Origin: Hybos culiciformis
Lineage: Eukaryota; Arthropoda; Insecta; Diptera; Hybotidae
NCBI GenBank assembly: GCA_964007475.1
Contig: OZ023275.1
Coordinates: forward strand, 12,999,829 to 13,063,828
DNA: 64,000 nt
Direction: 5' to 3'
The notes beneath the pieces were generated by a model. It searched no databases and was not told where the DNA came from. It saw nothing but the letters and a program-made list of their open reading frames with translations. Position numbers and translations under genes: made by a program. Shown piece after piece: positions 53,302-63,890 of this stretch (positions are counted from its first letter, which is position 1; every line of letters begins with the position of its first letter).

Positions 53302-53417
53302 CACATCAGTCACGTACTTCACGTCACCAAACCGTCAAAATCAAATTTCGTTCGCAATGACTGACGGCATTTTCACAAACTAAAATAAAACAGATCAGTA
53401 ACAACGTGACTGATGTG
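53302..53417. mobile_element. Tiny (116-bp) inverted-repeat element
   Basis: CACATCAGTCACGT at 53302-53315 is exactly mirrored by ACGTGACTGATGTG at 53404-53417. The interior is GC-richer than the surroundings and contains partial echoes (CACGTCACC, ATGACTGACGG, GATCAGTAAC). I see no clear target duplication. It could be a very short MITE or a decayed element reduced to its ends. Confidence 0.6.
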
Positions 53418-55668
53418 CTTAAAACTAGACCATAAATATGTCAAATGAATAAATTTGAAGATAAAAGTAGATTGCAAACTCTTAAAAATTAAACTTAAAG
53501 GGTTGAAAAAAGTAACACAAAATTTCAGTATTACATATTATACATTCCATTCATATAAAATTGAAATAATGTGGGTGGTTTGTATACATGTAGCTCAGCA
53601 GAATTACTATATACATTTTTTTTTTAAATTTTTTTTATTTTAATTTTATAAAAATAAATTACGGAATTGAAATTTCAAAACAAGTGAAAAAAAAATCTTA
53701 ATATAAACTGAAAGACTGCTAAAAAAAAAAAATTAATTAATTTTTTCTCCGTGTGTTTTTAAAAATAGAATAATCTTATAATAAAATTTAGTTTTTGAAT
53801 GCAAAATTAAGAGAAAAAAAAATCTTTATGAAATGAAATAATTAAAAATCACAAAAACTGTAGTGAAATAATTTGTTTATATTCGAAAATGCAAAGTGCA
53901 AAATATTCGCTGATCTTTATTAAAAATTGTTTTATAATTATTCCATACAAATACTCTGTGTACAAATAAAAACTTGCTCTTTTGACCGCGTCTAATTTAG
54001 AGTCATATTTTACTGGGGGTTTATGAATGGGTACCAACATTTTTGGACTTCTCGAAAATTACAATATATGCCTTTAAAATATAGTCGAAGCAAGTAAAAT
54101 TATTGAAAACTTAAGTCAATATATAGTTTTAGCGCACGTAATCTCTCTTAGTGAACGAACTTTAAAAATGCTAAAATAATATTTTCATGATTCAGGAGTA
54201 TTGAATTATTAGTTTTTATTTTTATGTAAAAAGTTTATCTAAAAAAATAATATTTTGAAATAATCTTGATGTTAAGCTTTCGTGCAGATGTTTTTTTTTT
54301 TTTGAAAGAATCATTGACGTGTACGAAAAAATTAACATATATACATTTTTTGTTTATTATATGATTTGTTTATTATATAAATGTTTTAATGATATACATA
54401 ATTTTTGTATTTAAAATAGTAGAAAATCCATAATTTATTACATAACTTAAATCCAAAATAAATGAAGAATAAAACAGGGAGTATAAGTTGAATTCTATAG
54501 TTGTGATAAAAAGTCGTAATTTTCCACAATAACGTCTGTAATTGATGTTAAAGGAAGAAAATATAAAATTTCATATAATAAACTTCACATTACAACATAT
54601 TTTATCACTTTTCTCAAAAACTTCCGGAAAGTTTCGAATCAAAACTAAAAAATTTATTAACATATAAGTATACCATTTTAGGATGACATTATTAATTTCT
54701 AGAATTAGACTAGACGAATGAATAAAAGGTTGTTACAAACAATACTAATTCATATAGTTTGTAACACCCCAGTACTGCGATACCTTATGAACTTCTACCA
54801 TTATTTTTATCAAAATCCGAATTCTCTCTGTAATTAATTCCAACACAATAAATTTAGATAATTATATGAAATGATATATGTACTCTGTAGAGTTCACCTT
54901 TATTTATTACTCATATTTCACATAATTTCACTAAAATTTATGTATATAATACCTACTGTAGATCGAGGTGTACATATATAAAATGTATATATAAAATTGA
55001 ATGATGAATATTATATACCATGTATACATATTTTAATAATAAAAAAAAATGTTTATTTTATTATTTATGCATAAATTAAATATTCTTGAATATTTAATTT
55101 ATAATTATGCGAAAGAACTAAGTTTTTTTTTTTTTTCTTAAATATGTTATTTTCTAATTGAGGTTAAAATTAAATTGCATAAGTTTATTTAATATGTTAC
55201 CGAAATAAAATACATAAGTATATACAACAAGCTATATACGATAATATTTTATGTGTAAGCAACTGAATTTAATTGACGTTATTTATGTTATCTTATGTAG
55301 ATAAAAGCCTGTAGGGATTTTCTTTTAAATTTTAAATTCTGTATTTTTCAATAAATTTTGTCATCTTTATATTTGTTTAATCGAGTAGTTTTATTTAAAA
55401 AAAAAATTGGTCAATAACGATGACAATGACTTTTTTATTATTGCATTTATATGTAATTAAAAACAACAATAAAACTAAATTTTAAATTCAAGTGAAAGAA
55501 ATTTTTCAACCCTTTGTACTCATATTGATTTCGCTGAGTACAAATTGATTTCTGTTTAGCCATTGCATCAACAAATAAGCAGAAGAAAATAAAAACACTG
55601 GAAAATTCGAAATTGACAGTTCATGTTATTAATTTTTAATTATGCATTTATATGTATCTGAGTTGAAA
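53418..55668. other. AT-rich non-coding stretch
   Basis: No gene is supported. A small inverted pair GTTACAAAC...GTTTGTAAC lies at 54733-54764. A 17-bp direct duplication around TTTGTTTATTATAT is at 54347-54378. The minus frame 54040-53849 is unrecognised. Confidence 0.5.
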
Positions 55669-56454
55669 GAAAAATGCGAGGGGTCAACCACCAAGGGAAT
55701 ACTTGTATTTTGCTTCGGAAATAACGGCAATAAGTTGGCAATACAGGGAATAATTCAATTAATTGCGGCAATAAAGCAATACAGGGGAATTTTTGGCAAT
55801 ACAGGGAATTTTAGGCAATAAATTGGCAATAAGAGCAATAAATTGGGAATACGAGTAATAGTTTGGCAATATTTCATCTATAATGTCATAATTATACACA
55901 ATACATTAACATTTTCTAATAAAAAAATTAACAGTGCGTTCCGAAACTGAGAATATTTTAGAAACTGAAAAATTATTTTAATTTCTAGGATTTCTAGTGT
56001 TGGAACGACACGATTTCACAGCTGTTATTTTACATGTTTTCAAATAATTACAGTTTGGGAACGCATTCTTTAAGTATTGCTTTTTATGTAAATATTGCAA
56101 ATGTATACTTTTTACAGAAAATATTCTACATACTACAAACAAATAGAAAAGAAACTACCGTTACTGCCACAACGCTCCTCCTAATCAAAGATAACTAAGT
56201 AGCTTTTGTTCTAATCAAGGAATAAATCACTCTGATATTTGTGGAATAAAAGTTGATATTGCAATATATTTCCATACAAATTTCTACCTAAAATATATTT
56301 CCAAACAAAACACTGAAAAAAAATTTTTTTTTTCAAATAATTTCTATGAAAAAGAATATTTCTTATCTAACTTATATATTTTTTATGAAGAAATATATTT
56401 CTTATCGAAAAATCAATAACTACCAAAAATATATTTTTCAAATAATTTGCATTG

Positions 56455-56638
56455 AAGAAATATATTTCTACACAAATAACTAAAGAAATATATTTTCTAC
56501 ACAAATAACTAGGAAGAAATATATTTTCTACACAAATAAAGAAATATATTTTCTACACAAATAAAGAAATATATTTTCTACACAAATAAAGAAATATATT
56601 TTCTACACAAATAAAGAAATATATTTTCTACACAAAAT
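56455..56638. repeat. 25-bp minisatellite, about seven units
   Basis: TTCTACACAAATA followed by AAGAAATATATT repeats with a 25-bp period in the right-hand units (copies near 56525, 56550, 56575, 56600 and 56625), and with longer units at 56466 and 56495. The right-hand copies are nearly identical, so the array expanded recently. More diverged related words (AAATATATTTC) extend left to about 56260. It lies inside the 2.1-kb transposon. Confidence 0.9.
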
Positions 56639-56978
56639 AACCAATTTGTGAAAGCGAAAGGAGACAAAGAATACTTTTTTTCATTCAATCAGCCCAAAAA
56701 AAAAAATAAAATTATAATAATAATTATAATAAGTAGTAATCATAATATTAAAAAAAGTTATTGTAAAGTCTTTAAATATTAAGTAACTAAGTCTATAAAT
56801 TTTAAGTAAGTTTTTTTTTATAGGTAGCATTTTTTCTTTTTCTTATGCCGTCAAAGTATTATAATTTACTACCGAACATGTATAACAATTTTTTCTGGCA
56901 AAAATTATTTTTCGAAAAAATTAATTGAAAATTATTTTTATAAAAGTTCAATAATACTGCAGAACAAATTTCTTCTTC

Positions 56979-57149
56979 ATGGATGCTCCAGAGACCGACC
57001 TCACTATAATTTTTGAATCCTCACCCAAAAGTAAGTTAAAAACGATACTTGGTTCGTTTGCATCAGCTCGAATTTTTTATATGGACCAATTTCAATTTTT
57101 CATGCTTTCTGATGTATATATTTGTACATTTGTACTCATAAGTCGGTAA
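56979..57149 (+). CDS. Exon-like short ORF inside the 2.1-kb transposon
   Basis: The open frame starts at an ATG at 56979 and reads MDAPETDLTIIFESSPK, running 56 codons in all. Its codon composition is clearly unlike the Lys/Phe/Asn junk around it. A strong splice donor, AAAA|GTAAGTT, lies at 57031 right after the SSPK codons, and TACTGCAG, an acceptor-like word, lies at about 56955-56962. It may therefore be a short early exon of the transposon's own gene, with the reading beyond 57031 being intron. I recognise no domain. The rest of such a gene is not visible in the remaining 600 bp, so it would be a remnant. Confidence 0.35.
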   Translation: MDAPETDLTIIFESSPKSKLKTILGSFASARIFYMDQFQFFMLSDVYICTFVLISR

Positions 57150-57791
57150 CAAGTCATCGAAACACTCGGAAACACCATTTACTATACCAATGGAAAGCTG
57201 TTCTAATTACCTCTCCAACGACATCATTGAAACCGCCCAAGCATTTCGAATTTAATGACTGATATAGTAATGCTCAAATAATGAAAAAAACGCAGTCCGG
57301 TCACTTTTTCAAGCATTAAAGGCATTGTAACTAATATTATAAATTTTTGTTTTACTTCGTTAAATTATAGAAGACAATCTCACTTTCATTTTGACACCTA
57401 AACATTGATGATCGGTTGAAAATTACGAAAGCTGTAGAGAGACATCTATCCAACATAGTCAATTTGAAATCGCAAGGAAAATTTATACTGAAAATCTGCT
57501 GAAATACTAAAATTAAGATTTCTCGGCTATTTATAAACCGATTTTCAAATTTTTTTTATTGAAATGCATCTACTTAATGAGAGCAGTCTTATTCTGTTGA
57601 TAACGAGTTCAAAAATCATTCGTAGATGGGGCTACAAGTCACATATGACAATATTTGGGAATATTGGCAATATTTGGGAATATTGGCAATATTGGCAATA
57701 TATTGGCAATATGGCAATAAATACAGTTTATTGCCGAAATTGGGAATACTTGCATTTTTATTTAAGATGTGGTTGACCCCTCGGAAAAATG

Positions 57792-59481
57792 TAAGTATCT
57801 ATCTACAAATATGTATAATATACTTATGTAGGTATATAATATAAATAAGTATATACCCTGCATACATAATGAAAATGCATTTTCTATGTTAAGATTAAAA
57901 ATAAAATTATTAATTCATTATCATATTCTCAATAATTTAAGAATAAAGCAATTTAAAAAATCAAATTGAACTGAATTTAAACTACCTATAGGTAATATAG
58001 AATGAATTTTAAAATTTATTTTATTTTTAGAAAAACCGTAATTGACTTTATAATTGACATAACATAACTTTAAATTATTTATTTATTAAATTTAAAAAAA
58101 GATTATAAAATTGCAGCTAAAATAATCGTACCATAAGTACTTACATAAAATAGTGTATAAAAGTATAAGACTATAAAGTACTTAAATAAAAATATATAAC
58201 TAAGTAATTCCTATAATTTTAAAATAACTATTAAGTTAAAGCAACAATGATTGATTGGTTAAATAAAAAGTATCCCATTTATACTTGTAGGAAAATAGAT
58301 ATAAAATTTTCCATTAAGTATAAGTACCTAAATTGTTTTAAATTTGTCTTTACCATATCTAGAGAACTCATAATTCTTGCAACGATTTAAGTTCGAAAAT
58401 GTCAATTAAATTTTTTATTTTAATTTTTTTTAAATGATTACAATTCATAAATTTCCATTAAATATGATACATAAAATATAAAATTTTAAACATAATAAAA
58501 TTGTATACCTACATTTTTTTCTTCATACAAGCTAAAATTATATATTGTGCTAATTATATATTGTACATATATAAGTCGTAATGAACTTATTTGCCATATA
58601 AAGTATTTTTTTTTTATATTTTTTAACCTCTACTTATACGATTATTTTATTTCTTAGAATTTTTTAATATAAATTCACTTCATTTTGTCTCTGTACATTC
58701 TTATAATGAAAAACAAAGTATAAAAATAGAGAAAATATCGATTGATATAAATTTATTTTTAAGCTTGTTTTTTTTTTGTTTTTATTTTATGGGAATTATG
58801 TAATATTAATAAGTATATACCTAAATAGGTTTTTTGTTTTTTTTTTTTTTTCAAATCAATAGAACAATAATTTATTAACATTCAATGAAAAAAATTTGTA
58901 AGTATATTGAAAATTTAATGGATCATCAATGGATACAGCTGTGTTGATATCAGGGAGTTTTTATTAGATACTTTTTTCAACAATTTATAAATTTAAAATA
59001 TAATTAAATTAAACTTAATTAATATTGATAGTGGATAGTTTTGATAGTGGACTATGTCTTGTTATGACTTAATGTTTTCAAAAATCCATAACAATATTTT
59101 CTTAGTTAAGAGGAAAATTTTTTCGTTTAATCAAAATTATTGTTATCAATATTTTCATATTTTTAAAAATTAAGTAACCATTTATTGATATTTTTATATA
59201 AATATTTTGATTTTGTCAATTGTAAATCTTTTTTTTTATGTATATATTTAACTTAGTTGTTAAGAAGATAAACATAAAAACATAGTGCTAACTCTGGAAT
59301 ATTATAAAATATGCGTACAATACTATGATTAGTCACAAAATAAATCAAAATTATGTCTCTACTGTCGAGTTTTATTGGTTTTATAATTTGCCAGACATTT
59401 TCAGAGTAACAGTGGCACAAGTTTTATGTAGCGCAATGTTTTCGTACTCTATTCTACTCTGTGTGACCAAAATGTCAATTA
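57792..59481. other. AT-rich non-coding stretch
   Basis: No gene or bounded element is seen; the stretch is poly-A/T runs, TATA and TACATA words. Close to its right edge, TTGGTCACACAG on the minus strand (about 59456-59467) resembles fly core-promoter motif 1, but no accompanying initiator or exon is evident. Confidence 0.5.
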
Positions 59482-59805
59482 CCTAGTTTACATTGAGAGT
59501 TGAAACCGGGTTCAACTACGGTTCAACTACATGTAAGCTGTGGTAGAGTTAACCTGGGTTAACCTGACTCAACCCAAGAAATTCGCTCGGTTAAGTTAAC
59601 TCTATCCATGTAAACGATTAACCCGGTTAAAAATAAGCAACAGCTGTTTGTTTTGTTTCTTTTTTGTTGTATGATCATCATGTCATTTCCAAATTCAATT
59701 CAACCACAGTTCAACCACATGCTTTTCGACTACATCATGTAAACACTTGACCTCTTTTCAACCACATTTCGACTCAACCACGGTTAGACTATCATGTAAA
59801 CTAGG
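59482..59805. mobile_element. MITE-like element with CCTAGTTTACAT ends (324 bp)
   Basis: The left end CCTAGTTTACAT is exactly mirrored at the right end as ATGTAAACTAGG. ATGTAAAC/ATGTAAGC words recur internally (about 59529, 59615 and 59736), as do GGTTCAAC/TCAACCAC words in both orientations (59510-59530, 59550-59580, 59698-59790), including AACCTGGGTTAACCTG and GATTAACCCGGTTAA. The repeated subterminal words suggest a DNA transposon derivative. The flanks do not give a clear target duplication. It contains no coding frame. Confidence 0.75.
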
Positions 59806-60742
59806 ATGCAAATTTATGTTAAATAACTTAAAAAAAAAAAAAAAATTATGTAAGAAATTCATAATTTTGGAAAATATAATTTTTGATAAGAATTATATTT
59901 TTGTTCAATTTCAATTTCAATGTGTGTGTAGCAACGAAGCGACGGAAATTAAAAAAAAAAAAAAATTAATGCTGGAACGGAACAAAATTCAATAAAAATG
60001 TATTTATCAGTTTTAAAAAAAAATTAAAAATTAAAAAAAAAATAATTTTTAATTTTTACAATTTTTTTTTTTTTTTATTAATTAAAAAATTATGAAAGGC
60101 GGATGATGAATCAGAAATTAAAGAAAAAAAAAGTTCGTGTTATTGTTTCGTTTTTTTTTTTTTCTTTTTTGTTTTGAGAGCGACACAAAAGTAAAATTTT
60201 TTTTTTTTTTTATTATTATTATTTAATTTCATTCAATTGAACTTTTTTTTAGTAACTACAAATTATCCATTAATCATTTATTTGATAAAAAATAAAAAAT
60301 AAAAAAACTACATATGTTGAAAATTCCAAGGTCAATCAATGTTAAGGAATAATGACCTCTGTAAGGTCATTTTAGCATAGAATAGTCAGAATAATAAAAA
60401 AAAACATTAATTTAATTATTTATTTTTAATTTTTTTTTTGTAACAATTTGGAAATTTTTCATGTTCTATTTTTTTTTTTTTTTTTTGTTTAATTTAGAAT
60501 ATTTAGATCATCTCATTTTTTTTTTTACCTATTTGTTTTTGATCGAAATCTTATTCTTCTGCCTAACATTAGCTTTTAAGTGAATACAAGTTGACTTTTT
60601 AACATTCTGTAGCTTTGATCATATTGATTAAAATTTAATATTTTGTTTCAGAGGCAAAAACATGTTATGACGTTTCATATTACTTAGTCATATTACATAC
60701 ACTGAGTATTATAAACGGCCTAAGTAGAATATAAATACCTAA
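59806..60742. other. AT-rich non-coding stretch with a nuclear-receptor-like half-site cluster
   Basis: No gene is visible. Poly-A/T runs dominate, for example at 60063-60077 and 60195-60210. The only ordered feature is the AGGTCA-type site cluster at 60327-60369, listed separately. Confidence 0.5.
60327..60369. promoter_or_regulatory. Cluster of AGGTCA-type half-sites
   Basis: CAAGGTCA (60327-60334) is followed by TGACCT (60353-60358), five bases and AGGTCA (60364-60369). The last pair is an everted repeat with a 5-bp spacer, embedded in a perfect AATGACCT/AGGTCATT inverted pair. CAAGGTCA resembles the extended site of monomeric nuclear receptors such as FTZ-F1. In AT-rich non-coding DNA this could be chance. 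Confidence 0.25.
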
Positions 60743-60744
60743 TA

Positions 60745-61232
60745 CCGTATCTGCACTTGTCTGCAAAGGTTAGTTCGTAAGGTCGCCTTAACGAAACCCG
60801 TACACACTTGTATTTTTTTTACAGCATTTTATTTTTATTTTTTTTTTGCTGGAATTAATTTTTTTTATTTTTTTACTTTTAAATTTTATTATTTAAAAAT
60901 TTCCAATTTCCAAATTATTCAAATTTAATTATTTAAAAATTTTGAATTTCTGTTTGTTGTTTACTTGTTTATTTTTAAATTTGTATTGCCAACCTTTTGA
61001 AAATAGAAAAAAGGCAGAAAAAAGCAAGGAAAAAGCAGAAAAGTTGGCAACTATAATGTCTGCAAACTGACCTTTTTTGTCTGCAAACTAACTTTTTTTG
61101 TCTGCAAACTGGCCTTTTACGCAAAGGTTAGTTATTTTTTTCCTTTTTTTGTATGAGAAAGGCCTGTTCACAGGTCAGTTTACAGGTCAGTTCCGCTCTA
61201 AGGTCAGTTTTAAGGTCCAAGTGCAGATACGA
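60745..61232 (+). mobile_element. TA-flanked MITE, copy 2 (488 bp)
   Basis: TA flanks both sides (60743-60744 and 61233-61234). The left end CCGTATCTGCACTTG and reverse-complemented right end TCGTATCTGCACTTG are TIRs with one mismatch. It is the inverted relative of the element at 39650-40018, sharing the whole right half: GTTGGCAACTATAATGTCTG, three 21-bp units at 61059-61121 (TCTGCAAACT plus CC/T-rich tail), AGTTATTTTTTTCC and four AGGTC-type words near the right end. The extra length is AT-rich central sequence. The plus-strand open frame starting at 61153 is repeat sequence, not a gene. Confidence 0.88.
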
Positions 61233-61234
61233 TA

Positions 61235-62715
61235 TAAGAATACTTGAGTTAATTAAAAATTATAAAATTAAAATTATTTTCGTTTTTACAGAAAACTCAC
61301 AAAAATTAATCTCTTATAAAAATGTCTGCAAAGAAAGCAATTTTATTTATTTAAATAAGTACCTATATACCTAATTTATGTAAATTATTATTTTATGATC
61401 TTGTCATATTACAGTAAACTAATAAAAATATGCTAAACATTTGAATTTTTGTTTTTTCTTTATTAAAAAAATTTGAAATTTGATATACACATACTTACAT
61501 TTAAAAATAATCAACAAACAACAACATTATTAAAAAGCTGATTACGAAAGTCTGGTTTGTCATTAAATATTTATATTTATTTATATATTGTATTATTGGA
61601 AAAATACAGTCATCGAATGTTTTTTTTTTTTGTTTTTTTTTAAATCACCCTACTTATAAATAAAGTCATAAAGTACAACAATATTATTATTATCACTTTT
61701 TTGTTTTTTTTTTTCTTCCATAGAATCATTAAAATAAATTGCACGTTTTTCCTAAAACCAGAAATAGATATAATAAAAAAAAAAAAAAGAAACTTTTCCA
61801 ATTAAAACATATTAAAAAAAAAAATAATAATAAAATGCAGAATTCATAATAAAAATTTTTTTCATTGCAGATTTTTTTAATAAAAAAAAAAATAAAGTTC
61901 CTTTTTTTTTTTTTTTGCGCAAAGTCTGCAATTTTTTTTTATTTTTTTTCATTCGAATTTTTTTTTTTTTTTTTTTTTATTGAAAATTGAGACTAAAATA
62001 TTGAAATTTATTACGATTATTGCAAATAAATTCTTCAAACAAAATATTGCAAAAATAAAAATAAAATATTCTTCAAACAAAAAATTAAAAAAAAAATAAA
62101 AATTTCTGATGATTTTGTTTATTATCAACTAAACTTTTTATATTAGTTTACACATTTTATAATTGACTATAAATATAGTTTTTATTCTGAGCTGTCATCC
62201 ATCACCAACACTAAGATTTATCAGCCGTGTAGTTGAAATGTAAACAAAACTTTTCGTAGGGATAATAAATAAAAAATTCCCACTAGTTTTCAAATTTTTG
62301 TTCGCTTTGTTGGTCGGCAGTAATTTTTTTTGCCATTTTTAGTTTAGTTTTTTAAATTTAAAAAAAATTTAAATGGAATAATATTGAAGATAAATTAATA
62401 AAAAATCAATATTTTATTAGTTTAGTAAAAAAAAATAATTTTTAACATCCAAAATAAAATAAAAATCCATTGGACAATTTTCTTTCTTAACTACAGGTGG
62501 ATTTTTACTCGTTTTGTTTTTTTTTTGTTATAAAAATCAAATGAAAATATTTGTATAAAATTAAATAAGATTTAAATTTATTTCCAAAAATAATTAATAA
62601 ATAAAAAAATTTAATATCAAAAAATAAAACGAAAAAAACTTTTTTGTGGGTATAGGTAGAAGGTAGATGCAAACCTATATAAGTAGATGGGTACCCAGGT
62701 AGATAAACGTACGTG
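61235..62715. other. AT-rich non-coding stretch
   Basis: The region is dominated by very long poly-T/poly-A runs (61620-61640, 61900-61980). A slightly GC-richer patch at 62185-62310 includes, on the minus strand, ATGGATGACAGCTCAGAATAA, a six-codon frame of no evident meaning. No gene is supported. Confidence 0.5.
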
Positions 62716-63190
62716 CAGTTGACGTACACAAGACCGATTTGGACGAAACTTGGTCAGAAAGTAAAACCGGTTAGCCTAAAATTAATATCCCAGAAATTTT
62801 CTACCAATAAGCTCTCGTTTCAGAGAAATGCACCCGCAAAGTTTTCAAATGCTGGGTAGGTATCTACTTGTATTGTAGTAACCAAATTCTTCGTTTTTCA
62901 TAATATGTAGTTTTTTTAAATAAAAATTTGTTGTTCTGAATGGAAGACGGCAGCCGCCTCTTCCAACCCCCTTAAGAAACTTTTGTTTCCCGATTCGGAT
63001 ATCGTTATTGAGTATTTTTAATGTACCTGAAGTAGTATGTATACATGTCCCTGATATATAAAAACTTTGAAGGGTCATTTCTCTGAAATGGGAGCATGTC
63101 GGTAAAACATGTCTTGGATTTGAATGTTTGGTTACTGCCTCTACTCTTTCAACAAGTTTCAGAGAAATCGGGATTGTGTGTTAGCTGAAC
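62716..63190. mobile_element. Foldback-type element with ~115-130-bp imperfect inverted arms
   Basis: The left arm (about 62716-62850) and reverse-complemented right arm (about 63190-63058) align along their length. Landmarks are ACACAAGACCGATTT against ACACAATCCCGATTT, GAAACTTGGT against GAAACTTGTT, and GCTCTCGTTTCAGAGAAATG against GCTCCCATTTCAGAGAAATG, then CAAAGTTTT in both. The spacer is about 200 bp. There is no recognised coding sequence; the minus frame 63078-62845 is repeat-derived. No clear target duplication was found, so the exact ends and class are uncertain. Confidence 0.7.
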
Positions 63191-63890
63191 TTTATCCAAA
63201 ACGTCTAATAAGAGCTAGGTACCAGTTATGTTTTTACTTTATAGAAACTTTAATTAAATTAATTTGAATTTTTTTAAAATTCATTTAAAATTAAAGATAA
63301 ATTATTTATATTTGGTATACCTAGAGCCTAGAAATTATAACAAAAAAAAATTCAATTTACTTTACCAGGATGAAAAAAAAATTATGGATTAAATTTGCTC
63401 GATTTATGGAAACTTTCATTTAAACAAATACGGTTTTTTTTCTTAAAAATTAATATTAATCCTGTAATAAATCACATTTAATAATTAAATTATATTTTTT
63501 TGCTTTTAATCCCATTTTACAGATTAATCTTTAGGTTTTGTATAGGAAATCTCATAGGGTTTCATACATTTGTTATGATTTTTATGCCTACGAGATGCTG
63601 TCTATGTATTGTTTTTTTTTTTAATAGGGGGCTTTTAATTTATGTTGGTATTGTGTCATCAGTTTTTTTTTTAAATAAATGTAAAATACATGTATGTAAG
63701 AATTATTATATAGGTACAGTACTACTATGAAATTAAATAAACATAAATCACAATTTTCAATAAGTAGGTATATAAGTACAAGTATAAACTTTATTCTCAG
63801 ACTTGCTGATATTATAAATATTAATTTGAAATACGAATAATATTGATTTATTGACATAATGAATTAATCAGTCAGTAGCTCATTGATATC
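63191..63890. other. AT-rich non-coding stretch
   Basis: I see nothing assignable here. Short overlapping open frames on opposite strands (63500-63730 plus, 63857-63621 minus) are low-complexity and mutually exclusive. Confidence 0.5.

Larger units (their letters stand above)
55677..57783. mobile_element. 2.1-kb DNA transposon with perfect 15-bp TIRs and 8-bp target duplication
   Basis: The element starts CGAGGGGTCAACCAC (55677-55691) and ends with its exact reverse complement (57769-57783). The octamer GAAAAATG lies directly outside both ends (55669-55676 and 57784-57791). An 8-bp duplication occurs in hAT, P and a few other superfamilies, but these termini do not match the ends I know for them, so the superfamily is open. 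Just inside both ends are clusters of GGCAAT and GGGAAT (about 55732-55875 and 57646-57720), probably subterminal transposase-binding repeats. The interior holds a minisatellite and one exon-like open stretch. No complete transposase is visible. Confidence 0.85.

Noticed and set aside
57564..57844. Two overlapping plus-strand frames rich in Trp/Gly/Asn/Ile
   Set aside because: They translate the GGCAAT/GGGAAT repeat array and right TIR of the 2.1-kb transposon.
59456..59467. Core-promoter motif 1-like word next to a MITE
   Set aside because: Isolated match with one deviation and no initiator, leader or exon nearby.
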